Of a DNA stretch of 64,000 nucleotides, positions 49,456 through 60,800 are shown one piece after another; position 1 is the first letter of the stretch, and every line of letters begins with the position of its first letter. Made by a program: the position numbers and the translations under genes. Origin of the DNA: Rhyacichthys aspro. Taxonomy: Eukaryota; Chordata; Actinopteri; Gobiiformes; Rhyacichthyidae. Location of the stretch: the NCBI GenBank assembly GCA_036850595.1, contig CM072163.1, positions 18,066,639 through 18,130,638 on the forward strand. Direction: 5' to 3'. The notes under the pieces are model-generated. The model was not told where the DNA came from. It was given only the letters and a program-made list of their open reading frames with translations, and ran no database searches.

Positions 49456-51922
49456 TCACAGTGGGGCTTTACCATCTCTATTTATATTGTTTGAGTTGCT
49501 TCTGTTTGACACCTCTTCTGCTCTCATCTCACTCACATTTGCATAAATGTTCTGTTGTGTTTCAATCAGCGCCTGGAATGAACACAGACTAGTTAGAATT
49601 GTCTTTAACTTTTCATTATATTTCATAAACCACAGCACAAGTACCTCATTTGACTCTGGTAGTTGCTCCATGACCACTGCTGTAGACTGACACTTCCTGA
49701 GGCGAACATTCAGAGTTCTGAAAAATACAGCACAACACTCAAATAGTCAAATAATCATTTGCACTTTTATGTCTGTAAGTGTTGACCATCCCATGAACCC
49801 TAATAAGATAAGCAGTTGACGATGAACAAATAAATAAATGCTATCCTCCTAAAGCCTTTCCTGTAAATCTAATTATTGAAAGCATGTTGATATGTTTTTT
49901 AATAGCATTTCACTAAAGCACATAATGACTTCATGTGTTAAATTGTACCCCATGAGCTGCAGGAAACTCCACAAACCTGAGACTTCACAAAATCCTATTA
50001 AATATCATATATCAGTGCCGTTTACACTCACACAGTGCGCTACATGCAGTGGTTAGTTTCCTACCTGATAACAAAGAGCAGAACACACACCAGGCCGAGC
50101 AGAGTAGCAACTATGGCTATAAAGACAGGATTAGTCACTTCTCCAACTCCTAAACAAAAAATGATAATTGTCACATCAATTTGCCAATAGAAGAAACTAT
50201 AACTTTTTAAATTCAGATAGAGTGTCTCTTTTGGCCAGGCCCAGTGCAACTACAAACACTTACTGTCACATTGTGCAGAGAGTTCTTTTTCAAAAGTCTG
50301 GATATAAAATCTCAGACTGTTTGATCCCAGAGAGTTGTTGCTGTGACAAACCAAAGTGATGGGCTTCCTCCATTGAGTTTGATTAACACTAATGACACTC
50401 CTCAGAGCTTTGTCACCCAGAGGTTCTACAATAATGGAGTGATTGGCAGACATTTGCTCAAGAAACCACTGAATCATGGGAGCAGGGTTTCCCTGAGTCT
50501 CACACAAACAGCTGATCTGTGCTGTGTCTCCAGTGCAGTTGGAAGAGTTCAGGATCTGTGGAGCAACTGTAACAACAGGAACAGTGAGTGTTTCTGGGTC
50601 AATCTGGGTCAAAAAAAAAAATTAAAACGAAATTCAATTGATAAATATTAATACAGTGATATCCACAGATTCATAGAAAACTGTCTGTTTTTATATGTTG
50701 TTACACCTCCTTGTTCCACCAAATGCAGTGATTTATACTTAAGATTTTCCAGTTTCAAAGTGAAGTCAAAAGTAGACCTCACATGTGACATGAGCTGTTA
50801 GCTGTGTGCTAACAGGTGACACAGTTGTGCCATCTTCTCTGCTGTAGACTGCAGTGCACCTTATGTTCATCTCATGGTGAATGTAAGAAGCAGTGAAGCT
50901 CAGAGTTGAGACTTTGACATAGGTCTTGTCCTGTTTCTGCTGCAGAGTCTCCTGAATGTCCCCCAGGTCAGGGGTCCATGTCAGAGTGGGAGGGAGAGAC
51001 AGACACGGGGCAGGAGCAGAGCACTGCACAGACACTAACTGCCCCTCTGTGACATTCAGAGTGGGCGGAGTCAGTGTCAGTGTGGGAGGGGCACCTGTAA
51101 GCCAATAACAGAACATTACATGAACATGAAACACTTCCACTAGAAATGGATTCATGCAGCTTGATTAAATGCATACCTTTAACATAAATATTCACACTGG
51201 CGTCTGTAAATGTCCATTTCAGAACATTGTTACAGTCGAGTCTGAAGAAAAACTTTCCACAGTGTTGATCATTAATGTTACACAGGGTTGTGGTACAATC
51301 TTTTAGAGTTAAGTCTCCTGTTTGTCCTGTAAATTCTTTCTTGTCGCTACCTTCTCTCCAAATTGAACTATTTGAAAAAAGTGCTTTACAGCTACCGTTC
51401 AAGTAGTTTTCATATTGATTCTTTATTTGAAAAGAGCAGGGTATAGTCACACAGGATCCATGCAGAACCTCTATTTGTTTTGGCAACCAAATGTTAAACT
51501 GATCAGAGTGGACACCTGCAAACACAAGACAGTCATCACAGTAGAAATATAAAGAGTCTGATTCAAAGCAGCATTAAAATGAAATGCTTTGAGCTGTGAA
51601 CAAGACTAACTCACCGTGCAGCGAGAAGATCACAAGGAGAACGTTCAGAATACCACACATCTAAGTTCAAGAAAACAAATACCAACAAAAGACACTGTTT
51701 CAAATTTGTTGTATTATGTATTCTTATTTTTTCGTTATTTAGAAGTTTTCCTCCATGGTATGTTTGGGTTGTTAAAACAACTCTAATCAAGTTATTTGTG
51801 GCACATTTTACAAACAAACAAAAGCCTACAAAGGTACCCAGTGCTACACAAATCAATAAAATAGCGAAGCAAGGAAAACAAATGATATTAACCTCTGTGA
51901 AAATGTTACCAGTACTTACCAT
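49456..51922 (-). CDS. Siglec-like receptor B, short cytoplasmic tail
   Basis: Exons: 51922-51920, 51660-51615, 51515-51177, 51094-50783, 50566-50264, 50149-50065, 49717-49645, 49572-49456; they join to 425 residues. Signal peptide, V-set and first C2 domain are nearly those of copy A, including the FFFRLD arginine and the WTF tryptophan. The second C2 domain (TAQISCLCETQGNPAPMIQW) differs clearly from that of A. The transmembrane helix (VATLLGLVCVLLFVIR) and first tail exon (VVMEQLPESNE) resemble A. The last exon gives 38 residues with one tyrosine motif, NIYANV. Sequence homologous to the distal tail of A continues after the stop but out of frame. The second C2 exon must start at the internal acceptor at 50566, since the upstream one (50604) would give an immediate TGA. 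Confidence 0.78.
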
Positions 51923-52282
51923 GTGTTCTGTCTGCGGTCCGAAGAGAAGCTGGACACATTAAAAGTTGCAACAATCGCCTAAAAATGACGGAAGTTCTAA
52001 GAGCACCAAAAAAAGCAGTGAGTGAGAAGTGCTCCTCACCAAAAAAAACAAACTGTGAACTCAAACTTGATATATATATATTTATAGATTGTCTGGGTGT
52101 GATTCTCACTTTATCTTGACAACACAGCAGAGTTCATTTACCAGAAGTGAGATATACTTGTAGCCATGCTATGTGTGCTTTCTGAAAAACACTTAATAAT
52201 GAGAGAAAATAAAAATTAACTTTATGAGCATTAGGAAATATCCAAACAAATGGTATAATAAAAAAAAAATTGCTAGGTGTTG
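50780..52282 (-). repeat. Duplicated segment, copy 2 (5' half of siglec-like B)
   Basis: Partner of 46005-47500. Promoter-proximal sequence, signal exon, V exon, first C2 exon and the introns between them are near-identical, whereas the downstream exons are not. Confidence 0.9.
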
Positions 52283-52702
52283 TGTGGCACCCAGGATATT
52301 TAGTGCATAAAGGTCCCAACCCCCCACCCCCTTCAATTTTTATATTGTTTGTTTTACTGATGTTACGATTGTTACTGTTTTGCTGTACATTATGCTACCA
52401 ATATAAGGAGTAACTCACCTGTGGAATTGATGTAGTAGAAACAGTGTAATATGTTACACCACTTGATGGCAGTAATGGCGCTAAGAGGACAGACAACAAG
52501 GCCCTTACAGCAGAAGTTAATCAGTTCAGTCGTAAGCTGGTAGTGGTTAATGAACACTGTCACTCAACAGTGTTGTATTATTGTGTCCACAGTGTGAGTT
52601 TGTCCATCCTTGAAGAGTGTAACAGTTGTCTAATATGTACAAAAAGAAATAGAAATGTTTTTGGACCCCTTTTTGAGAGATAGTAAAAGTAAAACAAAGA
52701 AA
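52283..52702. other. Spacer upstream of siglec-like B
   Basis: Begins with a C-rich run at about 52318-52332 (CCCCCCACCCCC). No gene recognised. Confidence 0.4.
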
Positions 52703-52968
52703 GGTTTTACTTAGATTTGAACTGTTATTGTGTTAGATTTTAACAGGTCTTAGTTAGAGCTGAACAGGTTTTAAAGAGCATCAATTGTGGATTTAAGCAG
52801 GGGTTTTTTGTGGATTTGAACAGGTCTTATGGATTTCAACAGGTTTTAGTTGGATATCCACAGGTGTTGGATAGATTTGAACATGTCTTAGATGGATCTG
52901 AACAAGTTTAAGATGGAGCTGAACAGGTTTTAATTAGATCTGAACAGGTTTTAGATGGATTTGTAACT
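52703..52968 (+). repeat. Degenerate minisatellite, unit about 20-25 bases
   Basis: Variants of GATCTGAACAGGTTTTAGAT recur about ten times with small length changes: GAGCTGAACAGGTTTTAA, GATTTGAACAGGTCTTAT, GATTTCAACAGGTTTTAG, GATCTGAACAGGTTTTAG. The array ends at about 52968. Confidence 0.8.
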
Positions 52969-52984
52969 GCATATTAATGCTGTT

Positions 52985-53100
52985 TGACAGAGCTGGTGTT
53001 GTTGCGCCATAAACTATACATTTTTTACTGAATCTGAGGGCCACATAAAATATCACCTTGTGCCATGTGTGGCCCCCGGGCCTGACTTTGGACATGGCTG
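52985..53100. repeat. hAT-derived-like repeat fragment, interrupts siglec-like C
   Basis: GC-rich motifs such as GTGTGGCCCCCGGGCCTGAC and GGGCCACATAAAAT are typical of a common fish interspersed repeat. The siglec-like V exon of copy C stops matching exactly where this begins. No terminal repeat or target duplication is identified. Confidence 0.5.
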
Positions 53101-53534
53101 TCATACAGGGTTGTGGTGCAGTCTTTTCCTGTTGTTTTTCTTGTAAATTGTCTGATCATTAGCATCTTTCCAAATTGCTTTACATTTACTGTTCAAGTTG
53201 GTTTTATAATGATCATGAATTTGAAAAGAGCCAGGTATTGTCATACAGGATCCACGCAGAACCTCTATTTGTTCTGGCAGAGATACACTAAACTGATCAC
53301 ACTGGGCACCTACAAACACAAGACAGTGAATATATGAGATGTAAGTGTTGGCTTAAAACATGAACAAAAAAATCCTTATAAAATACTTTACATCAAATTT
53401 AACATTTTTAAACAGAATCTACCATGATTTTATAGAAACAGCTTCACTCATTGTTTTACACAGAAAACTTGAGGCTGGCACGACTCACCAAGTAGAAGGA
53501 AAACCGAGAGGAGAACGTTGAGAATGGCCGACAT
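53101..53534 (-). pseudogene. Siglec-like copy C, broken: signal and partial V-set exons
   Basis: A signal exon (53534-53489, MSAILNVLLSVFLLL) and a V-set exon (from 53309) keep splice sites and order like copies A and B. The V exon is damaged: the B-strand cysteine is glycine (TIPGSF for TIPCSF), a frameshift near 53150 puts the following KDCTTTLYD-like sequence out of frame, and the exon is cut off at 53101 by repeat sequence before the sialic-acid arginine. No C2, transmembrane or tail exon is found to the left. It is probably a dead gene; a truncated secreted product is unlikely. Confidence 0.8.
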
Positions 53535-54860
53535 CTGGAAACAAGTCACATTTTTTAAGTTGTATAATCATAAAGTTGTATATTTAACTAGACATGCTTG
53601 AATTTCAAAAGCTAGAGTAACTTAAGGTTTGGCTATTACAAACAAATATTTTTCTGATTTTTTGTCTTTTTCTAGACCTTTCTGGCATTTATTTTAAAAA
53701 GACCCAATGTTACAATTATTAAATTGTGACTATTCATTATGGATTAGGCAACAACTCTTATGTCTGAAGTAAAATGCACCTCTTTAATAAAAATGTCAAT
53801 GTGCCTTTTGATTAAAGGAGAAGGTTTGAATCAGTTTTTTCTGTAACTGATCATATATATTTAGCAATTTCTTCAAATAAATGCACAAACAGTAATTACA
53901 TTTTTGGGCGTCTGTCTGAGACGTGAAAACACATCAAAAGTTGCAACTGAGTATCTTTACATTGATCTTGTTCACACATTCACTATGTACCAGTGAAATG
54001 TACTGGAAAAAACATACCTAGACTGACAAATACACCGCATATTTTCTGGGTGGGACTCTCACAATTGTTTTGAACGAGTTTCTTTTGCAGAAGTAAGGCA
54101 AGGCAAGTAAAGCATTCCCTAGTATGGTATACATACAGAATCGTATCATTTTGAACCCTAGTGAGACAGTGTCAGTTTGTCATAAGTTCATACGAACTGT
54201 AAAAGAAATGAGGAAATGCACCTCTGTAGTTGAGATGTACCGACTATTTTTGTCCTTAGAAACCAGTGTATGTCTTATAATACATCGCTGAATACCACAA
54301 AAGGTCCGTGTTGCTAGTGTGACAAATTCACAAAATCATGATTTCAATAGAAAAAGATGTCATTGTTTATTTATTGGCTAGCCTTTCACCTCAGAAATGC
54401 CCAAAATATCCTTTTTTTTTTTTTTTAATTTGCTCAAATACACTTCTTTTCCATTTGCACAAAGGAGCAACTCAGGATCCAGTCTAATAACGCATCCATG
54501 AGTGAGGCCTCTCTTTTATCTGCTGTTGTAATTGGCTGACTGCAGAGCCTCAGCACTTTTCTTATTGGTGAGTACTGGATATGAGTAATTTGTGATTGCA
54601 GTTCCACCAAGCCCTTTCAGGACCTGAACAAAAGACAACCTTGAGAAGTTCCACCAGACTGGAGCTTTGGGACTTTATAGACCTTTTTAAGACCAACCTA
54701 CTCAGGGTGTAAAGTCATATAAGCTTTACGGAAATGTACCACAGTTTTTTGTTTAATTCATAGTTTGATATATAAGTAATTATCCAAAACTGCTATTTAA
54801 TATGGCCTTATTCACAATTTTGTCCAAAAATGTACAGTGAGTTCTAATGTCCATTCCTCT
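53535..54860. other. Spacer between siglec-like C and the NLR gene
   Basis: AT-rich, with no gene recognised. It contains the NLR 3' UTR; overlapping minus-strand AATAAA hexamers at 54366-54375, about 490 bases past the stop, are candidate poly(A) signals. Confidence 0.45.
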
Positions 54861-57800
54861 TCATCCAGTCATTGTTGCAGACGACTGGAGCAGCTCTGTA
54901 ATCTTCATGTAAAGTTCTGTGGCTTTCTGCGCATTCTCTGCCCTCTGCACTTCTCCAGACACCTGCAGCCCTTTGAGCACTGACTGCAGGGCGTCTGCGT
55001 TCTTCACTGACTCCATTTGGTCCCGGTCAGCCTGGATCTCCTCCACCCAGTCCAGGTAGGCCTGTAGTAGACCCATGTCATCCACAAAGTTGGCGATAAT
55101 CCGGAGTTCTGGTCTGCACCGCTGCAGCTGTCGTAGCCTCCTACGGCCCTCTTTTCCGATGTCATTCCCCACAATACTTGAAAACAGGACCAGGTACCAT
55201 GTTACAAGATTTTGCCATATGGGTCTCTACTAATTCAAATTTTTTGTTTGGTTAAGTTCCCAAACCAATACATTTATTTCAGGAGTCAGAATTTTCACCT
55301 AAAGACTGGTGTCTCTACTTATACTTCCATAGCTAGTTCTCTTATAATATTGGATTATTTACTGATACCACACTTATTCATGTCTAAATGATACGCCATT
55401 TATTAATGTGATGTGAATTGTCTGGACTTAATCAATAATCTGGCAACACTCACATTGTATTAATTTGGGTGGATATACTGTAAGTCTAAAGGTTAAACAG
55501 CAAATAAGACAGTTGCATGTTGAAATCTTCTTAAATGACTGTGCGCTCTTTTAAGTGCAACAAGATTACTGTGGAAAGAGATGTTGCATCTGCTATCACA
55601 ACAGAGGGTTCATCTTGACCAGTATTAGCTAAACGTTAAGGGCTGCTGCAAAGAAAACTTTAACAACTTTGCTAATGTTTTGCTAATCCTTCAGCTGAGC
55701 ATTACTTCCCTGTCTCTCTGTTTGTCTCCACCGCTCAGTGCTCACACAGCTGTGGAGAAGCAAAAGAAGCTGAGTTTCAGCAGATTTGTAGTATTAACTA
55801 TATATTATCTGACCTTTCTCTAGAGTATAACTGCTGAAGTGTCACTCAGTTAGTGTAAAAAACAAAACAAACAAAAGAAATCTCCTTGCACTTGCAGCTC
55901 TCTCGTAGCAGAGCTCACCCATAAACAGCTACTACGAAAACTGCACACTAAGCTATTCACAGAGCAGTTAGAAATAAATGTCACAGGCTAATCTCAATTC
56001 TGCAGATGTTAAAATATGAAAACAAAAAAGGAAGTGAGTAGGCTGTCTATAGATGAACACATTTTATTTATAATCCTGACAACTGGAAAATTGACTTCAT
56101 TTAAATAGGTTTTAGCAGAGAATGTCCACCAGATGACAGCATTTGCACATAGACAGTACTGATCAGAAGTGTGTGTCTTACGTCAGTGTCTTCAGTGAGG
56201 TGTTTTTGCTGAGGCAGTTCACTATGTTTTCTGTTCCTCTCTCTGTGATGCCGGTGATGTCGAGATACAGCTCCTCGACGCTGGTGTTGTGCTCCAGAGC
56301 ATTCCACAGCTCCAGAACTCCCTCCGGACCCAGGTTGTTTCCACACATACTGAACAAAAAAGATTCAAAGGTTTACCACATGGTCTCAAAGCCTGCCAAA
56401 ACCATTTTTTATTGCATTATTAAACAGTACAACAACAAACAACTGGAAGACTTACAAGAGCTTTTTCACTTGGCATTCGTTTGATTTTAAGATGGCTGAT
56501 TCCAAAATAGCAGCCTGCCTGTCCAAGCAGTTGTATCTCAAACTGAAAGAAAGTAGAAGACACGGTCTAAAACATTTGATAGTATACATATATTATTAAT
56601 GGAATTAAACTTTGTGGGCTTCATTTAGCTCAGTGTAATGAAAGCACATAGGTGTTGAAAGTTAAAGATACATAGGAAGTCCACCAAAAAAGTGCATAAA
56701 ATGTAAATTGTGTTGATATCACAGTTTAAGGTGCAGCTAATCTCTTATTAACTGTGTAGCATAATCCTTCACAGTATACCCATTAATCACCTGTTTTTTG
56801 GAATAAATTTAAGGGTAGGATGTGGTAAGTAGTGTAACATGCCTATTTCTGTAACACTTAAAACACAACAACAATATTTTGGTGATATATTAGAACCATT
56901 TGGTGGCATCTGATGGCAACATTACAGACTGCTTCCTTACTTTCTATGGTAACCCAGCAGGAACATTCTGTTGTGTATGAACAAACCTTGTATAAATGTG
57001 TCAGATGATGATTTTAGTAGGTAGTAATAGAACTTCTACTGAATTGTATAAAACTATTCTTAAGATACACATGCTACTGTGATATTTTTACATAATCACA
57101 TCTTCTGATGTTGTCCATTTGGTTCAAATTACTAAATTTTACACCTTTGATTCCAGCACATAACGTCTTTGAATTGTATTGAATATTGTATTCATGCAAA
57201 GATGTTTACTCACTAAAGAGACTCGCAGCGATGCAGGATGGGTCCCAGTCGGCTCAGTCCTCTGTTTCCGATGTTAGAATATCCCAGGTTGATCTCCTGC
57301 AGCTTGTGTGGTGAGAATTGAAGCACATAATGCATTGCTGCGCAGTCCACCACACTCAGCTTCATTTTAAACAGATTGAGCGTCTTGATTTCAGGTGCTG
57401 CGATGCTAGTGGCGTCCTTCATGTGGAACTCCATTAGACAGTGGAGAAGATTAAGCGCTTCCAGGTTCTTCAGCTTTCTGTCTTTAAACTGATCTCGGAA
57501 CCACAAACCGAGCTTGGCCGGGATACCGTCGGCTTGTTCCATTGGAGAATCGACAAGGCCTTCCAAGTGTCCTGCCAGTCGCGCTCTAAGCAAGCCCATG
57601 AAGAAACGGGTGAACATTTGCAGGCTCTCCAGTTTATCCACACCGAGTTCGATGTTATCAAGAGGTGGAGCAGTGGAGGACGGTTGTTTTCCAAAGCACC
57701 AGAAGTCCAGAGCTTGGAGTATGTCCTCTTGAGTTGTAAGGTTGATCGCACAGTAGAGGGCAGCTAGATGTTCTTGAACCGTCAAGTGGAAGAAGGAAAA

Positions 57801-60800
57801 CATCTCAACTGTCTCCTCTTTGAGCGGTTGGAGGATGTGGCTAAGGAAAGTGCTCCGAACGTCAGCTGGTGTGACTCCATACTTCTCAAGGTCTTCTCTG
57901 TCAAACATGATCTTCCTCTGCAGAAGATTTTCATAAGCCAGCTTCCCCAAGTTGGTTAGCTGTTGTTTGGCTAGAGACAACACCTCAGATTTTGGGGTGT
58001 TTCTGTCTGTGCTTCCCTTCAGCGCGTGGTGTTTGACTGCTGTAAAGAGGTAGCAGAAGTACACCTCACTTACTGTTCTAGGTGGGTTGAGCTCTAGAGA
58101 CTTTGAAGCATCGCCGTCTTGATCCTGCGATGCGAAGAACTCAGCCATAGCCGTGCAAATGATGTAGCAGTAAAGTGGGATGAAGGACAAGACGAAAAGA
58201 TTGTCATTGTTCAAGATGTAGTCGTACACTCTGTCAGCCACTTGAGAGTTTTTGTAGAACTTGGAGGTGTATTCCTTCACCTGTTGCTCTTCGAAGCCAA
58301 GGACCACGCAACATCTTTGGAAGAGACATTTAGGGGCTTCACTGGAGGGCCTTGTAGTGAGAATGACCGACGCCTCTGGGAGAAGGCTTCCTTTTATCAG
58401 AGCCACCATTAACTCTGATACTGGCACCTTCGATTTGATGTCAATGTCTTTATCTGGACTGTTCCATCTGAGGGGAAATTTAAACTCGTCTAATCCATCC
58501 AAGATAAAGAGGAGCGAGTTCGGTGATGTGAAAAGATCAGGGAGAACTTCTTTCAGGTAGCGGAATCGTTCACCTAGTAGTTCCAATAAGCTCACTGGTT
58601 CATTGACTAGATTTAGCTCTCGAAAACGCAGGTCAAAAACACAATCAAACTCACGCATGTTCTTCCCAATGGCCCACTCGTAGAGCAGCCTCTGAACGGC
58701 AACACTCTTCCCAATACCGGCAATCCCTTTGACTTTGACTCTTTTGGGGGGGCGTCCAGATGGTTCCTGGGGCGTGAGCATATGGCACGGGCGGATGCGC
58801 TGACAGGCCTGATGGACGTAGATGCGAGCCCTTCTGCTCGCCAGGTCGAAGTACTCGTGTCGGTTGCTGTCGATGAGCTCGTTATCTTCGGTTACGAAAA
58901 GGTCAGTGTAACGGATCTCGATATGGGAGGCTGAGTTTGAAGCGACGGCCTCCCCCTCTGAGTAACTCTTGAGCTGCTCTGTGCGCTTCAGTACAGTGGT
59001 TTTATGCGCAGAAATTGCAACTGTGGTCATAGAAATAGGACAACATAATTATACTTTTCAACTTTTACATGTTTCAGTTGAGCAGTACAATACAGGCAAA
59101 GTCAGTATGAGGCTGTGCGTGTGGATTAGAGCGGCATCTGCTACATTAACAGTGACTTCATGAGTGTAAGTTGTGTTTCTGTATAAAATATGAATCTTAT
59201 TTGAAACTTTTAAATGTAGATGCATATGACTAACTAGAATAAAGGCGTGATGCTGGAGATATAGTCATGTACTATTCCTATAAATAGTTCATAAAAAAAA
59301 GATTATTTCCAGTCTAATCATAGCTTTCTGAATGTTAACTTCAGAGAGCTTTTTTTTTACATTTAAGGGACTCACTGTTTAATATTACAAATTCGTGCAA
59401 GTTTGACTCCAAGTCACTTTCAAGTCCTCAGTCTGAGTTCAGTCCAAGTTGAGTCATTATCACATGAATTACAAGTCCACGTCTGAGTCCAAGTTACCAA
59501 AAAATTTCAAGTCTAGTCGAGTCATCTTAAGCTGAAGTGCAAATTTAAGCCAAAGTCCGAGTCACTAAACAAGTCTCTCTACTTAAATACTTAATAGGCC
59601 TATTAAATATGACAAATAGATAGACCTACTTTTTTTTGTATTTATTTATTCTGAGTGTATCTTGAAAGTGCCATGTCATCAGTTCACCATGAGTCCTTGT
59701 GTCTGAGAATAAACCAATCCAAGTCCAAGTTTGAGCCATCAAAAAGCAAGTCAGAGTCTGAGTCAAGCCATTGAGGATTGCGATTAAAACAAGAGACAAA
59801 AAATCGATCCTCCCCACCCCCCACAACTCCCCACAACAAAGCAAATAGCAAAAGCAATTTTTTTCAACCAAAGCAACCCCTGACCAAACCCAAACAAAAA
59901 AAGTTTAAAAAACATTTAGGATTCCTGCTTTTTGGAATATTAATGAACATGAGACATTTAAGGGAACAATACGTTCAGTATTATTCATTTCAATTCACCC
60001 AAGTAAGGTTTATCAATCATCCAATCAACAAACTGCAGTGTTTAGCTCTACCTTTAAGTAACTATATTAGGATTCCCTGTTTTTTTCTTGACCATGGAAA
60101 CACTAATAAAAGCGTGCCACACTAACTTGACTAACATGTGCCTCCAGTGTCTAATGGAAACACAAGACTATAGACCCGACATATACTTACGTCGAATGTT
60201 GCCAGACTTCATGCTTCTCCTTGATTTCAGTTCATTTACGCCTGCACAAAAAAAGTTAATGACAAACTAAATTCATGGAATATATCTGTAGCAGACTTGC
60301 TTTAAACATAAGTAAAACTGGTGTACCTTTGTCATCTGGTGGCAGTGTGAATCCCATGCTCTTTGCTTTGAACAGTTTGGCAAAAGGACCCTTTGGCTTC
60401 TTGTCTGTGGACACTGTTGCATTAAATCTGTTATACATTGGCACTTGCGCTGACGTATTTAAAGATTATGCTGATGATTTATAAAGTCATGTTGGTTTAA
60501 TGTCCCTCTTTACCCTTTGTGGGACAAAATATCCACTGGTTGTGAGACAATATTGATCCATTCACAACAAATATCAATAACACCAAGACATTTGGGGCAC
60601 TTGCAGTCACCCAAAAAGATAATTAAGATCATCCATCTAATTCTTTAATCTTCGTCCTCAAAACATAAACACACACATTTTACATTATCCTTCCATTATA
60701 AAAGAAAAAATATGCGCAGAGATTAATTTTGTCTTCAGTCATCTTCTTGAAATTATTAATTTTTTACCACTAATCCTGTTTAGGGGTGTCATGGGTAGCT

